Assembly (NCBI GenBank): GCA_029582165.1 | Contig: CM055869.1 | Coordinates: 7,286,425 to 7,350,424, forward strand | Direction of reading: 5' to 3' | Source: Portulaca oleracea | Lineage: Eukaryota > Streptophyta > Magnoliopsida > Caryophyllales > Portulacaceae | Length of the DNA: 64,000 bases | In this document: positions 1 through 12,484 of the stretch, in pieces | How the letters are laid out: every line of letters begins with the position of its first letter | Position numbering within the stretch: the stretch's first letter is position 1 | Made by a program: the position numbers and the translations under genes | The notes under the pieces: generated by a model | Seen by the model: only the letters and a program-made list of their open reading frames with translations | Told to the model about the DNA's origin: nothing | Database searches by the model: none

Positions 1-358
1 GAACACCCTTGAATTCAGCTTGAAGCAGTTCCAATCCATGTACCAACCCCCTTCATTCCCCACCCTTTTGAAACCGAAAAGAGCAAACACTAAACAAACG
101 TACCCAACTTCACTTTCTCCATACATTTCTTACACTACCGAAAAAGAAAAAAAGAAACAAAGTTCGGAAATATATACAAAAATGACTCATTGACTGACGA
201 TCTCACAGACAGTACTAATATCCAAATGAGCATCCCAGCAGGCCGGGGTGGGGTGGGGTGGGTGGCGACGAGCAGATCGAGCTTGAACCGAACAACAGCT
301 AATTAACCGGGTTGCACGTTATTAAAAGCTTCAAGGGTGGGTGGTGTTGGCTAGGTAA
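1..358. other. 3' flank of the DUF3700 gene
   Basis: Downstream sequence of the minus-strand DUF3700 gene, so it presumably holds its 3' UTR. A GGGGT-rich patch lies near 245-262. I see no other gene here. Confidence 0.5.
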
Positions 359-3067
359 CTAGTTAGCTTCATTCATGTGGGTGTCGGTGTCAAACTGGGA
401 CCAGTTGGCTGCGCTTCCAGTGCGAGGCATGCTACTGATGCGGGTGAACTTGTCAACCTTGAAGTTGGCTCCGCAGATCACTCCTTGGCTGTCCACCCTA
501 GGCATTGCCTTTACCTTGTGCATCGGATGCTCGAAGCTCATCAACCCCCCCTCACTGTGGAACATGCATCCTGCCATTCCACCCTCATCATTATAACTAA
601 AGCGTCCCAAGAATTAATCAAATATCTCATAAGCAAAAAGAAAAATCAATGCCCCATGTCTAGGTTATTTAGGTTAAGAGTAGGTTTGGACTGCAAAAAT
701 AAGAAAAATATTGTGGCTACTCCGCACCCAGACAGAAAATTACTGAATGTCAAAGTCTCAAGGAAAGATCTGTGATCACACCCTATTTTTGATGAGTTTA
801 GACTGGCATAGGAATCTGGGTGAGGTAGTTTTTAGACAGTCCAAAACCCAACAATCTGCTAATCAAATCCCAAAAGAGTATCTAGACGTTACTTAAGTTT
901 TCTTAATCATGCTTACAAAAAGGAGGAGTATAAACTACAAAGGCAAAATACAAAAGCTAGCACTTTTGATCGTTGTTAATATGCAGTACTTATTATGTGG
1001 AATGATCTTTAAGCAGCCATGTCTTGCCCACTAAACTAAGATTAGCACGGAAGCAATGAGATAAAGAGTACGATCCTACTATAATTAGAAGTAATCTCTG
1101 TCTGCTTCCATCGTTAACTTACAAAACAAAACGTAATAAATTTAATCTCTTCTAACTTTTTTCTTTACTTTTTTTAATTAGCTTCTAAAAAGGCATAGCT
1201 TACTAAAGTAAACTTAAAATACTAGTAAAGATACATCTTTTCTTTTACTTGTACCCTCCCCTTTGGTTGATACTTGAGAGAGAGAGAGGAATCACTTTGC
1301 CAAAATCCCACTCAAACCTTATCCATGGAAAAGGACGTTCAGGAAAACAACTTCTGAGAGCCTCAAATATCTTAAATTCTTAACCCATACACTACCTAAA
1401 GTTCACTTTCACTATTCTCCCCTTTTTCTTATCACGACACGATATTATATTAAACACAATTTTATATTAATCAAGATATTATATTAAACACAATTTTATA
1501 TTAATCAAGAGAGCGTTTGATGAGAATCTTATGAAAATGAGGTTTGAGAAGAATTTTTTTTATGAAAAGTTGCAGGCCTCTATTAAATTTTTCTCAAAGT
1601 ACAACGTCTAAACATGAAAAAGAATTGATCAACTTGAAAAATTAACCAATTTTATCCAAGTTTTTAATCAACCAATGCTCTGATCTAATTAAAATAACTC
1701 GTATCACTTAACAACAAGAGAAAGATTTACATGATGCTTCAAAAAAATGTCTCGTATATGAATAATGCATGATTCATAAAACATAGGAGTATATGATATA
1801 CAAACAAAATTTATAATATAAAAATTTGGGAACAATCAGTATTTTAAGACAATATGTATTTCTCACAAGACAGGTGTCCCATGGCATGGATATGATGAAG
1901 TTAGGAGGCAAGCGGTGGACGGTCTAAGAAGCATGATTTCAGTAAAGCCCAAAAAAAAGGAAAATTAAATAATCACCATCTTATCTTATTTATGGAAAGC
2001 CATACCTGCTGGGAATGGGGCAAATGATTTAGCACACCCATTCTTAATGACCTCTACATCGTCCGAAATTACCACTGAGCCATCCCCTGCAATTCCCCAG
2101 TACAGCTTCACTCCCCCATCTGATCCCTTCATTTCATCATACCATCAAATTAATTGCAAATCATATAATAATAATGATAATAATAATTAGTCCAGATTTA
2201 ATAAAATTCAAGCTTTATATCCAAAAAAGAAGAAAAAGAATTAGTCCAGAATCCAGATTTAATTTTGTCCCAACTTCAAATGCATCCAATTCAAATCCAT
2301 CAAAACCACCGACAAAAAACCCAAGAGGTGACATGCAAGTGATACCATTATTATAGACATGTCAATTCCGGGTTTGTTATATTTTCCGGGTTTGTTATAT
2401 TTTAGGCTTTCAAATTTGGGTCGGTTTGGAGTCGGGTCAGCTTATTATGCCTACCATATGATCATATTCATAAGCAGAAATGAGGAAGAAAAATGAAGAG
2501 AAAATTAAAGGATGGTAGATGTAAGTAATATACCAGAGCAGTGAAGACAGTGCCAGTCTTGCTATCATAGATGACAAACCCAAATCTGCCATCAAGATCC
2601 TTGATGACTTGATCAGCAGGGTAAGGCCCACGGTCCCTCAATGTTCTATACGCCTCAATCACAAGCATCGCCTCATTTGCACACTTTGACAGTCCATACT
2701 GCCTTATCAACCCACACAAATTGTCCAGGCTCCCTTTGAACAGACAGTATATGTCCTCATACCCACAGAACAACCTGCACAAAAACAAATCACCACAAAT
2801 TTCAGTTGGGAAATCTTGTTATTTCGAAAGAAGGATTGAATCAAAATGTTAGGTGATTGGATCTTACAGTTGTTGAAGTGGGTTAGGAGGGTAAGGGCGG
2901 ACATAGGCAAGAACAGCTGCATGTCCGAAGCTCATGGAGAAAGTGTTTTCAGGGTGAGAAGATATGAAGTCTGTCAGGGTTTCTTCTGGTAATTTGCGTT
3001 TCTGGGAAGCTGGGCTGTTCAGCTCCTCTGGTGGGTGCGCAAATGCTTTGTGAAATATCGCCAACAT
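359..3067 (-). CDS. DUF3700 aluminium-induced protein (YGL and LRDR motifs)
   Basis: Spliced gene of four coding exons: 3067-2868, 2774-2534, 2126-2006 and 570-359. All introns have GT-AG ends and the joined frame is open for 257 aa. The protein starts MLAIFHKAFAHPPEELNSPA, and exon 2 carries both family signatures, QYGLSK and TLRDRGPYP. This is the plant DUF3700 family, annotated in Arabidopsis as aluminium-induced or stem-specific TSJT1-like. Its fold resembles class II glutamine amidotransferases and the N-terminal domain of asparagine synthetase. The nucleophile cysteine expected at position 2 in active enzymes is absent (Met-Leu-Ala), so a non-catalytic role is inferred. Family members are known to respond to auxin, sugar starvation or metals; nothing in the sequence shows which applies here. 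Length is close to the usual 230-255 aa. The start was chosen because the conserved family N-terminus begins there, although the frame is open further upstream. Confidence 0.93.
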
Positions 3068-3198
3068 TTTGTCTTTCTGTTTTGTGAATTGTGAATCACA
3101 AACTGAGAAGAAATTAAACCAGAGTTTCTGGGTAGATTGAATTGATTTATGAAAGATGTAATAATGATGGAGATGAATTTGAGGGGAAAGGGAGTTTG

Positions 3199-3205
3199 TT
3201 ATATA
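3199..3205 (-). promoter_or_regulatory. Probable TATA box of the DUF3700 gene
   Basis: TATATAA on the minus strand, 132 bp upstream of the start codon. This is a suitable position for a 5' UTR of about 100 nt. No other core element is supported. Confidence 0.5.
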
Positions 3206-3807
3206 GGGCAGAGTGAGGCAGAAGAAAACAGGTAGCAGAATGGCAAACAATGGGGTTTCAGGACAGCAGTCAGTTTTTCCTTTTTTTCCTCAGAAAAAAA
3301 TTAAATGAGATTTATCCATTGATGGTGAGAGAGAGTGTAAAACCAGAGAAATGGCAAACTTGTGGGCTGATGGATTGTGATGGGATAAGTATCTTTGGAC
3401 TTCTGCTATCTACTACGATTTGTCTTTACCCTTTTGTTATCCCTTTGATTTATGGAAATTAAAAAAAATGATAAGGGTCTTCTTTTGTAAGCTTAAAAAT
3501 GGCCAAAAAAGTTTAATTTTATACTGCTAAATTACTCCTAAGATTCATGCTATGTATAATGATGTGTACTTTACCTTAACTAATTTGATTGGTAAATTGT
3601 TTACCATTAGATTTTCCTATGTTCTTTCCTTTGCTATTAAATATATTTATATTGAGGTTCTATTAAATTTGTTTTTTTAAAGAGTAAATCATTTATAATC
3701 TTTACTTATTACTCTGTCTAATTTTGCATTTTTTACCTAAACCTATCTTAATCGAATAATTTTTCTATTTATAGAGTAATTCATTCTATACTTCTATATA
3801 AATTATT

Positions 3808-4107
3808 GGGAAATTATATTTAAATAATCTGAACTTCACGTCATAGTAGACCAAATAATCTGAACTTTAGATTTGGTTTCAAATAATCTGAATTTTGGCT
3901 CGCTTGGATTCTGGTAGCACGTCACCGAGTTAACTTGAACTTAATTCGGCGGTGAGATGACGTGGCGGCGAAGACACGTACATGGGCTTTTTAGTTGTGC
4001 CATGTCAGCTCACTATTGTCATCCTCCGTCGAGTTAAGCTAAATCTAAAATTTAGATTGTTTAGTCTAATATGGTCCAAAGTTTAGATTATTTAAATCCA
4101 ATTTTCC
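3808..4107. mobile_element. Mutator-like MITE, 300 bp, 9-bp target duplication
   Basis: The ends are inverted repeats of about 70 bp, both rich in the phrase AAATAATCTGAACTTT or its complement. The element is flanked by the perfect 9-bp direct repeat TAAATTATT (3799-3807 and 4108-4116). Long inverted repeats plus a 9-bp duplication fit non-autonomous Mutator-like elements. It has no coding capacity. Confidence 0.8.
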
Positions 4108-4943
4108 TAAATTATTTAAACTTTATTAAACATACTCAACCTTACTTATCTAATCTTTACATACCCGCCCAAAGTATGTGACCTAATTTTAAGTGCAAAG
4201 TTAATTTTTGAGATTGATTGACCAAATGTTGATGTCAATGTGTTTTACTGTTTTAGGTACACTCTCTTTTCTTTTTATTATCATTTTATTTTTGGATCAA
4301 CCAACCTTTTTATTTTAACACATAGGATTACTCTAGTTCAAAAACCTATTCATAAAATTTAATTTTCGTTGAATATTAGTAGGGAGTCAAGTCAGTCAAC
4401 CAAGTTTACTTAAACCTCATAGGGATATTTTGGTCCATTCAAATTTTTTTAAAAATATTAATAACTTTTAATAACATTTAACATAAATAACTTATATAAT
4501 TTCGTCCAACTTCAGAGATCTACCCGTAAAGAATTTCAATATTTGTGTTGTTCCTATCAAAAAATTTCCTAAAAAAAAATATATATATATATATAGTTGT
4601 GAAATAAAAGTATTTCTATCTTTAAAAAATATAAATTAATAATCTTGTCCATATTAGCAAAATCTAAATTTAAGAATTTAATAATAATTTTACAGCATTT
4701 ACTGATAAAAATGAATAAAATTTACATAATTTTGTTCAATAATTTCAAGTGTATATATGTAATGTTAAGTAAAATTTGAGGCAAAATTATTAAGGTAAAT
4801 TTTACCGACAAGTTAACATTGGGTTTAAGTTTATAAGTATGGTGAGCCTTCAACCAATTAAACCAGTGGATTTTGAGGAAACAAAAAGTGACATGGCAAG
4901 TCGTCTGGATTGACATGGGCTCGTCTCACATGCCAGAAAGCAT

Positions 4944-5108
4944 AGTTATTTAAATCTCAATTCTGATCTAGGGTCCTACGATTTTATGATCCAAAATTCT
5001 CGATGTGATTCTACTATCTACATTCTGAACCACGATCTTACGTGAGTTTATTCCGATCCTAAGGATCCCATGGATCCGGTCGAAGTATGATCACGATTTT
5101 AACAACCT
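4944..5108. mobile_element. 165-bp insertion between 13-bp direct repeats
   Basis: The segment lies between two identical copies of TGCCAGAAAGCAT (4931-4943 and 5109-5121). The ends are weakly inverted (AGTTATTTAAATC against AGGTTGTTAAAATC). It looks like a very short non-autonomous transposon. The superfamily is unclear, since 13 bp is longer than the usual Mutator duplication and there is no poly-A as in a SINE. Confidence 0.6.
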
Positions 5109-5121
5109 TGCCAGAAAGCAT

Positions 5122-6283
5122 CATTCAGCGAGTCAAGCCTTGACACATACTGTGTCATGGGCAACATGGATCTTGTCAGGATAGATAGATATCGTGTCTG
5201 TGCTAATTGATATTTTGTTTCAAGTTTTGCTTGGTTTAAGATTTTTCTAGGTTTTTTTTACACACTATCAACTGTATATTACATGCACCCGGAGTATGTG
5301 CTCCAGATACTTGCGAGTAAACAATCATATGAATCAGAGTGCACAATCATAATAATTAGAGTGAACTCCCTAGTACATATGAGTGAACAATTGCAGAATT
5401 TGGAGCACGTGATCCGAGAGCACCTAATAATTTGCACACTATTAGTGGATAACTATCGTGATTATCCAATTATCCATCATGACACGTACATCCTTGATCT
5501 TATCCTATTATAAGTGCCTCTTCAAGGCCTATAAATAGGATGTCATCATGGGTGTCATTTCCAATAAGACAAGTAAGTCAAGTTGTTGATCCATTCTCGA
5601 TCATACAATCAAACACGCATCTCTAATTTAAACTCAAACATATTTAAAGTTGTCATTGAAAGTCTGAAATTAAGTTCTTAGAGTTTCTTTGACGGAGTTT
5701 TCTCGTTTAGCATCCATTATTATTTCTATTTTTTTTCAATGAATTTATAAGTTGATATTTTTACAGTAGTTTCTGATATGAGAATTGTGTTGTCTTACAA
5801 TGATAATTTCAATTATATATATGATAGGTGACAGTCTATTTTATGTGATGTATATTTACCATCTTGTTCTATGATATCCAACTTCTTATAACTCTATTGC
5901 ATTTGATAGGATCCAATTAACTTTATACAATGTGATTACAGTTTACGACTCCTTGCATCCTAATCTTTTGTTTTTTGTTTGCCATATTGTCAGATTCATA
6001 ATCAAATAACATCTTGATTTGATTGCTAGTTTGTTATCAAATTATGCATGCATCATTAAACTATTTTATATATATATAAAAGGAATAAATGATAAGAGTC
6101 ATGTACTATAATTTAATGAGCATATATATAAGGATGACTTCATATAAAGAAGACATCTAATATTACGTTAGGGAACATTAAATATTATATTAAGAGACAT
6201 CAAGTATATTTCCCCTACATATATATCACTATATGTCCGAAAACAACATTTAGTATTTTTTTGATATGAACCAAAATTATCAC
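5122..6283 (+). other. Intergenic, possible LTR fragment with TATA box
   Basis: No gene seen. TATAAATA at 5530-5537 is followed by a stretch that reads like the transcribed leader of an LTR retrotransposon or its solo LTR. I could not find matching ends or a target duplication, so this is only a suggestion. Confidence 0.25.
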
Positions 6284-6445
6284 CATTCTTTTGTGCGTTA
6301 AGATAACTAATTGCAACGTAAATTACCGTAATCTACCGCAACATATCGTAAATTATCATTACCTTTTTACTATTTCCACCGCAACTTACCGCAATCTATC
6401 GCAATTAACCGCAACATAACATAAACGCAACGCACAAAAAAAATG
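6284..6445. mobile_element. MITE with GCGTT-type subterminal repeats (family of 19569)
   Basis: The ends are inverted: TTCTTTTGTGCGTT on the left, and AACGCACAAAAAAAA on the right. The interior is packed with CCGCAA and GTAAATTA words. It is the opposite-orientation relative of the element at 19569-19746. Confidence 0.6.
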
Positions 6446-6909
6446 GGACATACAATTTTCAGAGGTGGTAATAATTGGATTGGTCATGTTCATATATTAT
6501 TATATGTTTTACTAGTTTTTGAAGAAGACCCCCTTAATTACTCCATCTACACACAAAGGCAGCAAATTTGAACCACAGCTTTAATTTAGAGCACCATCAC
6601 AGACAAATCAATCTACATCAACTTCGGCTAAAGCCTAATAGGTACAGGGATTGAAACAACTTGAATTTGAAGGATCTTTCCAGATCCAATAATTATTTAA
6701 ATACCATCGATTTTGACAAAGATACATAGATTGTTACATTATGTCGTACTATCTGTGTCATTGATGAATTCAACCAATTATATGAACCCATATATATTAA
6801 TGACTCTCTGAGTACGTACATCATATGAGAATGCATGTCCATCTTCATACGAATATTTTTTTTATTTTTTGTAAATATATTTTTCCAACACAAAAATTCA
6901 TAAGATATA

Positions 6910-7145
6910 CTTCCTCCGTTCTTTTTTATCTGTCATTTACGGTTTTCAGTATCAACTTTTAATCAATAATTTCTAATATGAAACTTTTATAGAAAAATGT
7001 AATATTATACTTTTTTAATTATATTTTTTATTACGAATATAATGATATTAATTTTGTATGATGAATCATTATACAAATTAAGATATTAACGGTCAAAGTT
7101 TTTGCCACAATTTCCTAGGCGATAGATAAAACAAAACGGAGGTAG
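6910..7145. mobile_element. Stowaway-like MITE
   Basis: Inverted ends CTTCCTCCGTTC and AACGGAGGTAG, flanked by TA on both sides (6908-6909, 7146-7147). This is the signature of Tc1/mariner-derived Stowaway elements. It has no coding capacity. Confidence 0.75.
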
Positions 7146-7961
7146 TATTTAACTTTCACTTCTTTCTCATGTGATACTAGTTTTTTCCCCATATTTTTTA
7201 GAATAAAATAAAATAAATCATGAATTATAGTTTGCTTCATGGGCTACTTTCACGGGTAATAGCTATAGTCTCGTTCTCTTGATTCCTCATGCAGTTTTTC
7301 AAACTATTTTCACTTTGCTATTGGATTTTTAAAAAGTTTTCTTGAATTTGTTAAAATCTATCTCTTCATACATTCATATACATATATAATGAAAGATTGC
7401 TTACACATCTGCATTCACTCTGAACTCGCGTTATACATGAGACCTCGTTGGGGCTTGTTGTTGTATAGTTTATCGCATGAAGTTTTTTAAATTGATGGAA
7501 TTATCCCATGAAGTTGTGTTATCAAAAGTCTTATACACACACAATGCACAATCTAACATATATATTACATTAGTATCTTAGGATCATTCATATTTCTATT
7601 TTCTACCACATATAGGTGTCCATCTTCTACTAATTTCAAACAAATTAAAGTCCCATATATTTGGGGTAGATATATATGGCAATGAGTTGGATATGATCTA
7701 AGTGCATGGAGCAACACTTGCACCCAGTTTTATGGAGTCATCAAGTCTTCAACTGGCCTAGTTTTAAGCATTTGAATAAATAAACAAACTTCACAAACAT
7801 TCAAATAGGAAAATTAAAAATAGTAATAAATCAAAGTTTGAAAAAGTTAAAGCAAGGCCTCATAATAGGTTGGACGTAGCGACTCTGGGTTGATTCCAGG
7901 AGTACCCAATATTATGGAGGAAAGCTAGCTAATGTGTTTGTTTGTCAACATATAATTAAAA

Positions 7962-8346
7962 GGAAAATGATAAAAGTCTTGTGCAAGACACATATTTTGT
8001 GTCTTGTCATTATAGAAAACCTATATATTTGTGAATTAAATTGGAAAAAAGTTACATGATTGACTTCTATAACTATAATAATATATATAAATTGTATAAA
8101 ATCACACTTTTATCTATATTTTTAAAAATTTACAAAAAAGCGTCTAAAATATGCCCAACGGATGGGGTTCATTCGTTAGGGTGTCAATTTTAATTGTTGG
8201 CGTAGCCAACACATTCCAAGCTTCTTATAATTGATAATTAATAGTATATGTAAAAATAATTGGGGTTAAAAACGATAATAAGTATTGATTTTATAAGGGA
8301 GAAGACATTTAAGGAGTGTCTTGGGGCAAGACACTTATCATCACCC
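7962..8346. mobile_element. Mutator-like MITE, 385 bp, 9-bp target duplication
   Basis: The inverted ends share ATGATAA..GTCTTG..AAGACA. Perfect flanking duplication TAATTAAAA at 7953-7961 and 8347-8355. Non-coding. Confidence 0.8.
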
Positions 8347-8355
8347 TAATTAAAA

Positions 8356-9430
8356 TTCATACAGATCGACATATATATACTGATATACATGCATGACTTA
8401 ATAGTGGATGGATCATAAAATGCAAGTATATGGAAACAAAGCACGTACCAGTTACGACTGATGATGCTGAACCGTATTACCCTAAAATATATAATGAAAT
8501 GTAATCCAACACAACTACTTGACATAGTGATTCCATATTTTAATTTCCATCCCGCTCTCGTGGCATGCATAGACCATAGAAATATACATACAAGTGTAGA
8601 CATTATCCGCTGCTTCATACTTCGGTTAGGTAAAAGAAATATAAAGCCCATAACCAAAAATCATACCATAAATTTAGTCCTTATTCTTTTACACCTGTGT
8701 GTCAGTTAGTGTGTGGAACCATAGTTCACTATATTACTTAATATTTTTTTCATATTTCACCATTTTTTATCACAATTATTATCCATATATCTACTTACTT
8801 TTCTCATATACTTTTCACATTCTATCTCCTCACCTACAACATCAACCACACTTTTGATAAATTTTACTCCATCATTTCATATTTTACCATACTTTTCATA
8901 TTTTCACCACGTCACACTATTTTTGCATCTTAGTAATGGAGTAATGGTAAAAGAGAACACCATAAAGAGTTTATTCTTTTTTTATTTAAAGATTCGATGA
9001 TCGAGCAGAGAGTCAGCATGGGTATGCACTCCAGCAAAATGGTCCAATGGGGGTTATCCAAATCACATGAACATGATGTAGTACAATATTACAATTCTAC
9101 CTGCCTGGATCTATGTACTAGCACTATCCCATCGGTATTTCTCGACTTGGGTAACAATAAGTTGCATGCATCAAATGGAACCATATACTCTGATCCTTTA
9201 TATTATCTGTTATTTTAATTAATTTTCTTTCTTTCTATAATATTGATTATATTATAATTTTAATGATATTTTAATTACTAATTTATCAAATTAACATTAT
9301 TAAGTACATCTTTTTCTTCAATTTTGTTCTTTTATTCACCATTTTTTTTTATTCACCTTTTATTCATTTCCAAGAATATAAATTAATGTAAATTGAAAGT
9401 TTGCTCAGTTTTGTAAAAATGTAAATTAAT
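8356..9430. other. AT-rich intergenic DNA
   Basis: No supported gene. The reading frames present here (up to about 100 codons) have no recognisable domain and biased AT-rich composition. Confidence 0.5.
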
Positions 9431-10215
9431 ATGGAAAAGAGGGAGTATTTGATAGATTTTAGTTCGAAAAATTTTGCAAAAATGTCAAAAATTTTTATGA
9501 TGGTCTTGAACCAAAACTCTACGCCTGGTAGGAGTACGTTGCTTAGAGCTAAACGGGTTGCTGCCAAGTGGCGGATTAGGGAAAGGTTGACTGAATTATT
9601 GGGGGGTCATGTGCGGCTATGCCCCATCAACGGACGGGTGCACACGTTTCTAAATGGATTTCTTGGCGCAAACCCCCTCGGGATATAGTCAAAGTTAATT
9701 TTTATGGTTCTAGGAGTTATAATAGAGCTGGGAGAGGCTATATTATTAGCGATGATCATGGGGGAGCGGAGGGGTGATTCAAGTGGCGTCCTTCAATCTT
9801 GGGAGATCTTCTATCCTAGTTGCTGAAGCTACGACTATATATGTAGAATGCAGTTAGGGATGCAGTTTTGGGAGGACATCGACGAATTATTTTGGAAGGA
9901 GATAATCTTGCTCTTATCAATGCTGTTTTGGGGTCTTTCGAGCGCCTTGGAAGTTTGCTAAAGTAGTTAAAGATATCCAAGCTTTTATGGCGTTGTGTTC
10001 AAATATACAGGTGCAGCATATTCTTCGTGAAGGAAATCATGTTGCAGATTGGTTAGCGAAATTTGATCTTTTCTTAGCTTCTTCTTGTTGTTTTAGTTAT
10101 AGCTTTCATAGGTGTTCATCATTTCTTGTAAGAGAAGATGGACTTGAAAGATCCCTTGAGAGAAGGGCTTCCTATTGTTGTTGTTTATCTATATCAAAAA
10201 AAAAAAAAAAAGTGA
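9431..10215 (+). pseudogene. Retroelement RNase H domain remnant (RVT_3 type)
   Basis: Broken reading frames together encode a plant non-LTR-retrotransposon RNase H domain. A linker ends near 9690. The first strand follows (IVKVNFYGSRSYNRAG, about 9697-9745), then a GDNLALINAV-like stretch near 9900. The last helix is HILREGNHVADWLAKF (about 10018-10065). The frame shifts and stops more than once, so it is not functional. A run of A at 10197-10211 follows, as expected for the 3' end of a LINE. The rest of the polymerase is absent, which fits a 5'-truncated insertion. Confidence 0.7.
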
Positions 10216-10237
10216 TGGTTTGTGATTAGTATAGCCC

Positions 10238-10432
10238 TGTTCTTTTGTTACGTTGGTTCTAACTCTCCTTACTTATTTTAACTTATCCCAATCTATCTTA
10301 ACACAATTCCCCATAAAAGTATCCACTCTAAAAATATAATTTGCAAAAAAAATATCGTAACTTATTCAAACTTATATAAACCTAACTATCCTAAATCCTG
10401 ACTAGAAAATACAGCAACTCTTCCAAAGAACA
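10238..10432. mobile_element. MITE, TGTTCTTT-end family (copy A)
   Basis: The ends are TGTTCTTTTG and CAAAGAACA. The interior has ACTTATCC, AATTCCCC and CTCTAAAAA words shared with the copies at 13103, 38731 and 47846. It follows the LINE remnant directly. Confidence 0.6.
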
Positions 10433-10538
10433 AACCTTAGTTTTGGTGCGTTGTTTGACTTGTTTCCAAAAACAATCCCCAGGACGCGCACTCACAGCCC
10501 CCAGCGCTGTTTGAATTTCACCTCCAACTTTTAGATTA

Positions 10539-10904
10539 GAGCATCTGCAAGTGTGAGTTTGAGAGTGAGATGACCCAGATGTGACGTCAGTGAGGACGAG
10601 AAAGACAGTACAACGACAAGGACGAGTGTCAGTGGTGAGAAAAACTCGAACTCGTGCTCGTCACGCGAGTACGAACACGAGATTTTCGACATTTATTTCT
10701 TTTTTTATGTTTGTTGTACCTGTAGTGTATTTAAATTATTAAATGTGGGGTTTACACCTTTTTATAAAAAATATTTTAATCAAATTCACGCTCACTATTA
10801 GAAAACAAGTTAATAAAGAGTCTCATTCTAACTTTCTTGGTGGACCATACTACATCCACCATACTACACCTTTTTATAACTAATGCTCGTCATTGCAGGT
10901 GCTC
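10539..10904. mobile_element. Tourist-like (PIF/Harbinger) MITE, TTA duplication
   Basis: Inverted ends GAGCATCTGCAA and TTGCAGGTGCTC, flanked by TTA on both sides (10536-10538, 10905-10907). The 366-bp interior is non-coding. It lies just upstream of the LYR gene leader. Confidence 0.75.
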
Positions 10905-11104
10905 TTATATGTCGACTCGGACAATAACTCCGAGATAATTTCACACAAGATCTTACTACGATTCTAATAATAGTAGAAACTTTGTCCCGAGTCATCGTCA
11001 TTGCGACAAATGTTTATGCATGGATGGTTAATTATTCTTCAAACTTTATTTTGTAAAAAAAAAAAAAACATGCATAAATTTGGATTAAAAAGAACACAGT
11101 AAAA

Positions 11105-12211
11105 TGTCATTTTCTTGAATATAAACCCTAAATCAACCTTCCACCGTCCCTATCTCCTCCAACCGGCGACCCACCACAGCCTCCACACCCCCCTCCTCCG
11201 CCGCCGACGCTGCCTACCCACCACCACATTCGCCACCCTGCCGCCGCCCAACTGGTCCGACTCCATCACACTATGAATTTATCTTTTCTCTCTCTTTTTA
11301 TCCTGCTTACTTCTTCTTTCTTAATTATATCTTCTTTTCTCTGCAAATATTAAATACTATACTTTGAATTGATTTAGTAATTTGGGACGATTGACCATCA
11401 GATTGTGACATTCAAATTTCAAGTTCAAATATTAAAACCCTAATGTTCAATTTACTATAGCTCACATTAGATTACTTTTGATGGAATGCAATATCTCATG
11501 CTTTAGGCATTTTTCTCTTTAGCTTTCTTCCTCTTTTCTTTGGGTTGTTTTGATTTTGCTGCTTGAAATCCATGTAGAGCATCTTTCGTTAGATTGAACA
11601 AATTTAATTGCATTATACGAGATTTTTAGTCTTTGTTTTGGTATTGTGCTCGTTTGTATTGATTTTTGTGGAAATTTATGCTTGATTTTAGTGGTTGGAT
11701 TGAACGCAACAATGCTATCATTGGTACTTGGGTGAATATTTATTTTGCTTTGTGGGATTATGTTTTAGATGGGTTTTGTTAGCTGAAATTCTATACAATT
11801 TATGTTTCGCTTGGACATTTGATAGCGGTTTGATTGGCGCTCTGGCAGTATATTACTATGAGTATGAATTATAAATTTTCTTTGATGTTTTTAGCTCAGG
11901 AATCTTAGTAGAGCCCAAAATCCTTCATTGCTCTTGTAGATTTCTTATTATTGTAAATTTGTAATATGCTCATTCAATTGCTTGAAAGCTTATTGAGTGT
12001 CCTTGAAATTTCTATAATTTGGAAATTTAAGTTGAGAACTTGAGATTTGAATTATTGTAGGATAGCTATGAGTTTAGCAGAAGATGAAATGAGGACAGTC
12101 AATTATTCAGGAATCATTTGTATGCATAGAGAACCTTTAGCATGAGACATTCATTATGCTAGCAACGTAAGTAAATGTGGTATCTACGTCTGATATGTTC
12201 AGTGTGAAAGA
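11105..12211 (+). other. Probable 5' leader and leader intron(s) of the LYR gene
   Basis: A C-rich, Pro/Thr-codon-like stretch at 11140-11275 is typical of a plant 5' UTR. It is followed by about 900 bp of T-rich, intron-like sequence. Plausible 3' splice sites are at about 12090 and at 12203 (TGTTCAG before TGTGAAAGA), the latter just before the LYR start codon. The exact leader structure is not determinable here. Confidence 0.45.
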
Positions 12212-12484
12212 ATGGCTAGAGGTCTGATATGGGCTACAACGGAGGATCTAATGAGGAATAGGGGCCGAGTTCTTTCTTTGTACAGACAAATATTGCGTAG
12301 TCTGAATTCCCCAGAATTGCCACTGATGTTTGCCGCTAGATTGGCCAAGAAAGCAGAAGTCCGTGCTATGTTCTTGCTCGGGTCTGAGGAGCGATCTGTT
12401 CACAATATTGCTGACCTCATTGATGCTGCTGAATACTCTTTGTCTATTCTAAGGAAAGGCGAAATTCCTAAGCATATCCAGTGA
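12212..12484 (+). CDS. LYR-motif protein (Complex1_LYR family)
   Basis: Single-exon frame of 90 aa. The signature LSLYRQILR occurs near residues 22-30, with conserved Arg/Lys and a following FAARLAKKAEVR helix. LYR proteins are small mitochondrial helical bundles. They bind the acyl carrier protein and act as assembly factors or subunits for respiratory complexes and Fe-S enzymes. Which client this member serves cannot be read from the sequence. The N-terminus (MARGLIWATTEDL) is not an obvious presequence, which is normal for the family. The start is the first ATG after a good splice acceptor. The gene stands alone, between MITEs and the WEB1 gene. Confidence 0.82.
   Translation: MARGLIWATTEDLMRNRGRVLSLYRQILRSLNSPELPLMFAARLAKKAEVRAMFLLGSEERSVHNIADLIDAAEYSLSILRKGEIPKHIQ

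Noticed and set aside
8346..8709. Overlapping frames of 80-100 codons on both strands
   Set aside because: AT-rich, no domain, and partly inside the MITE flank.
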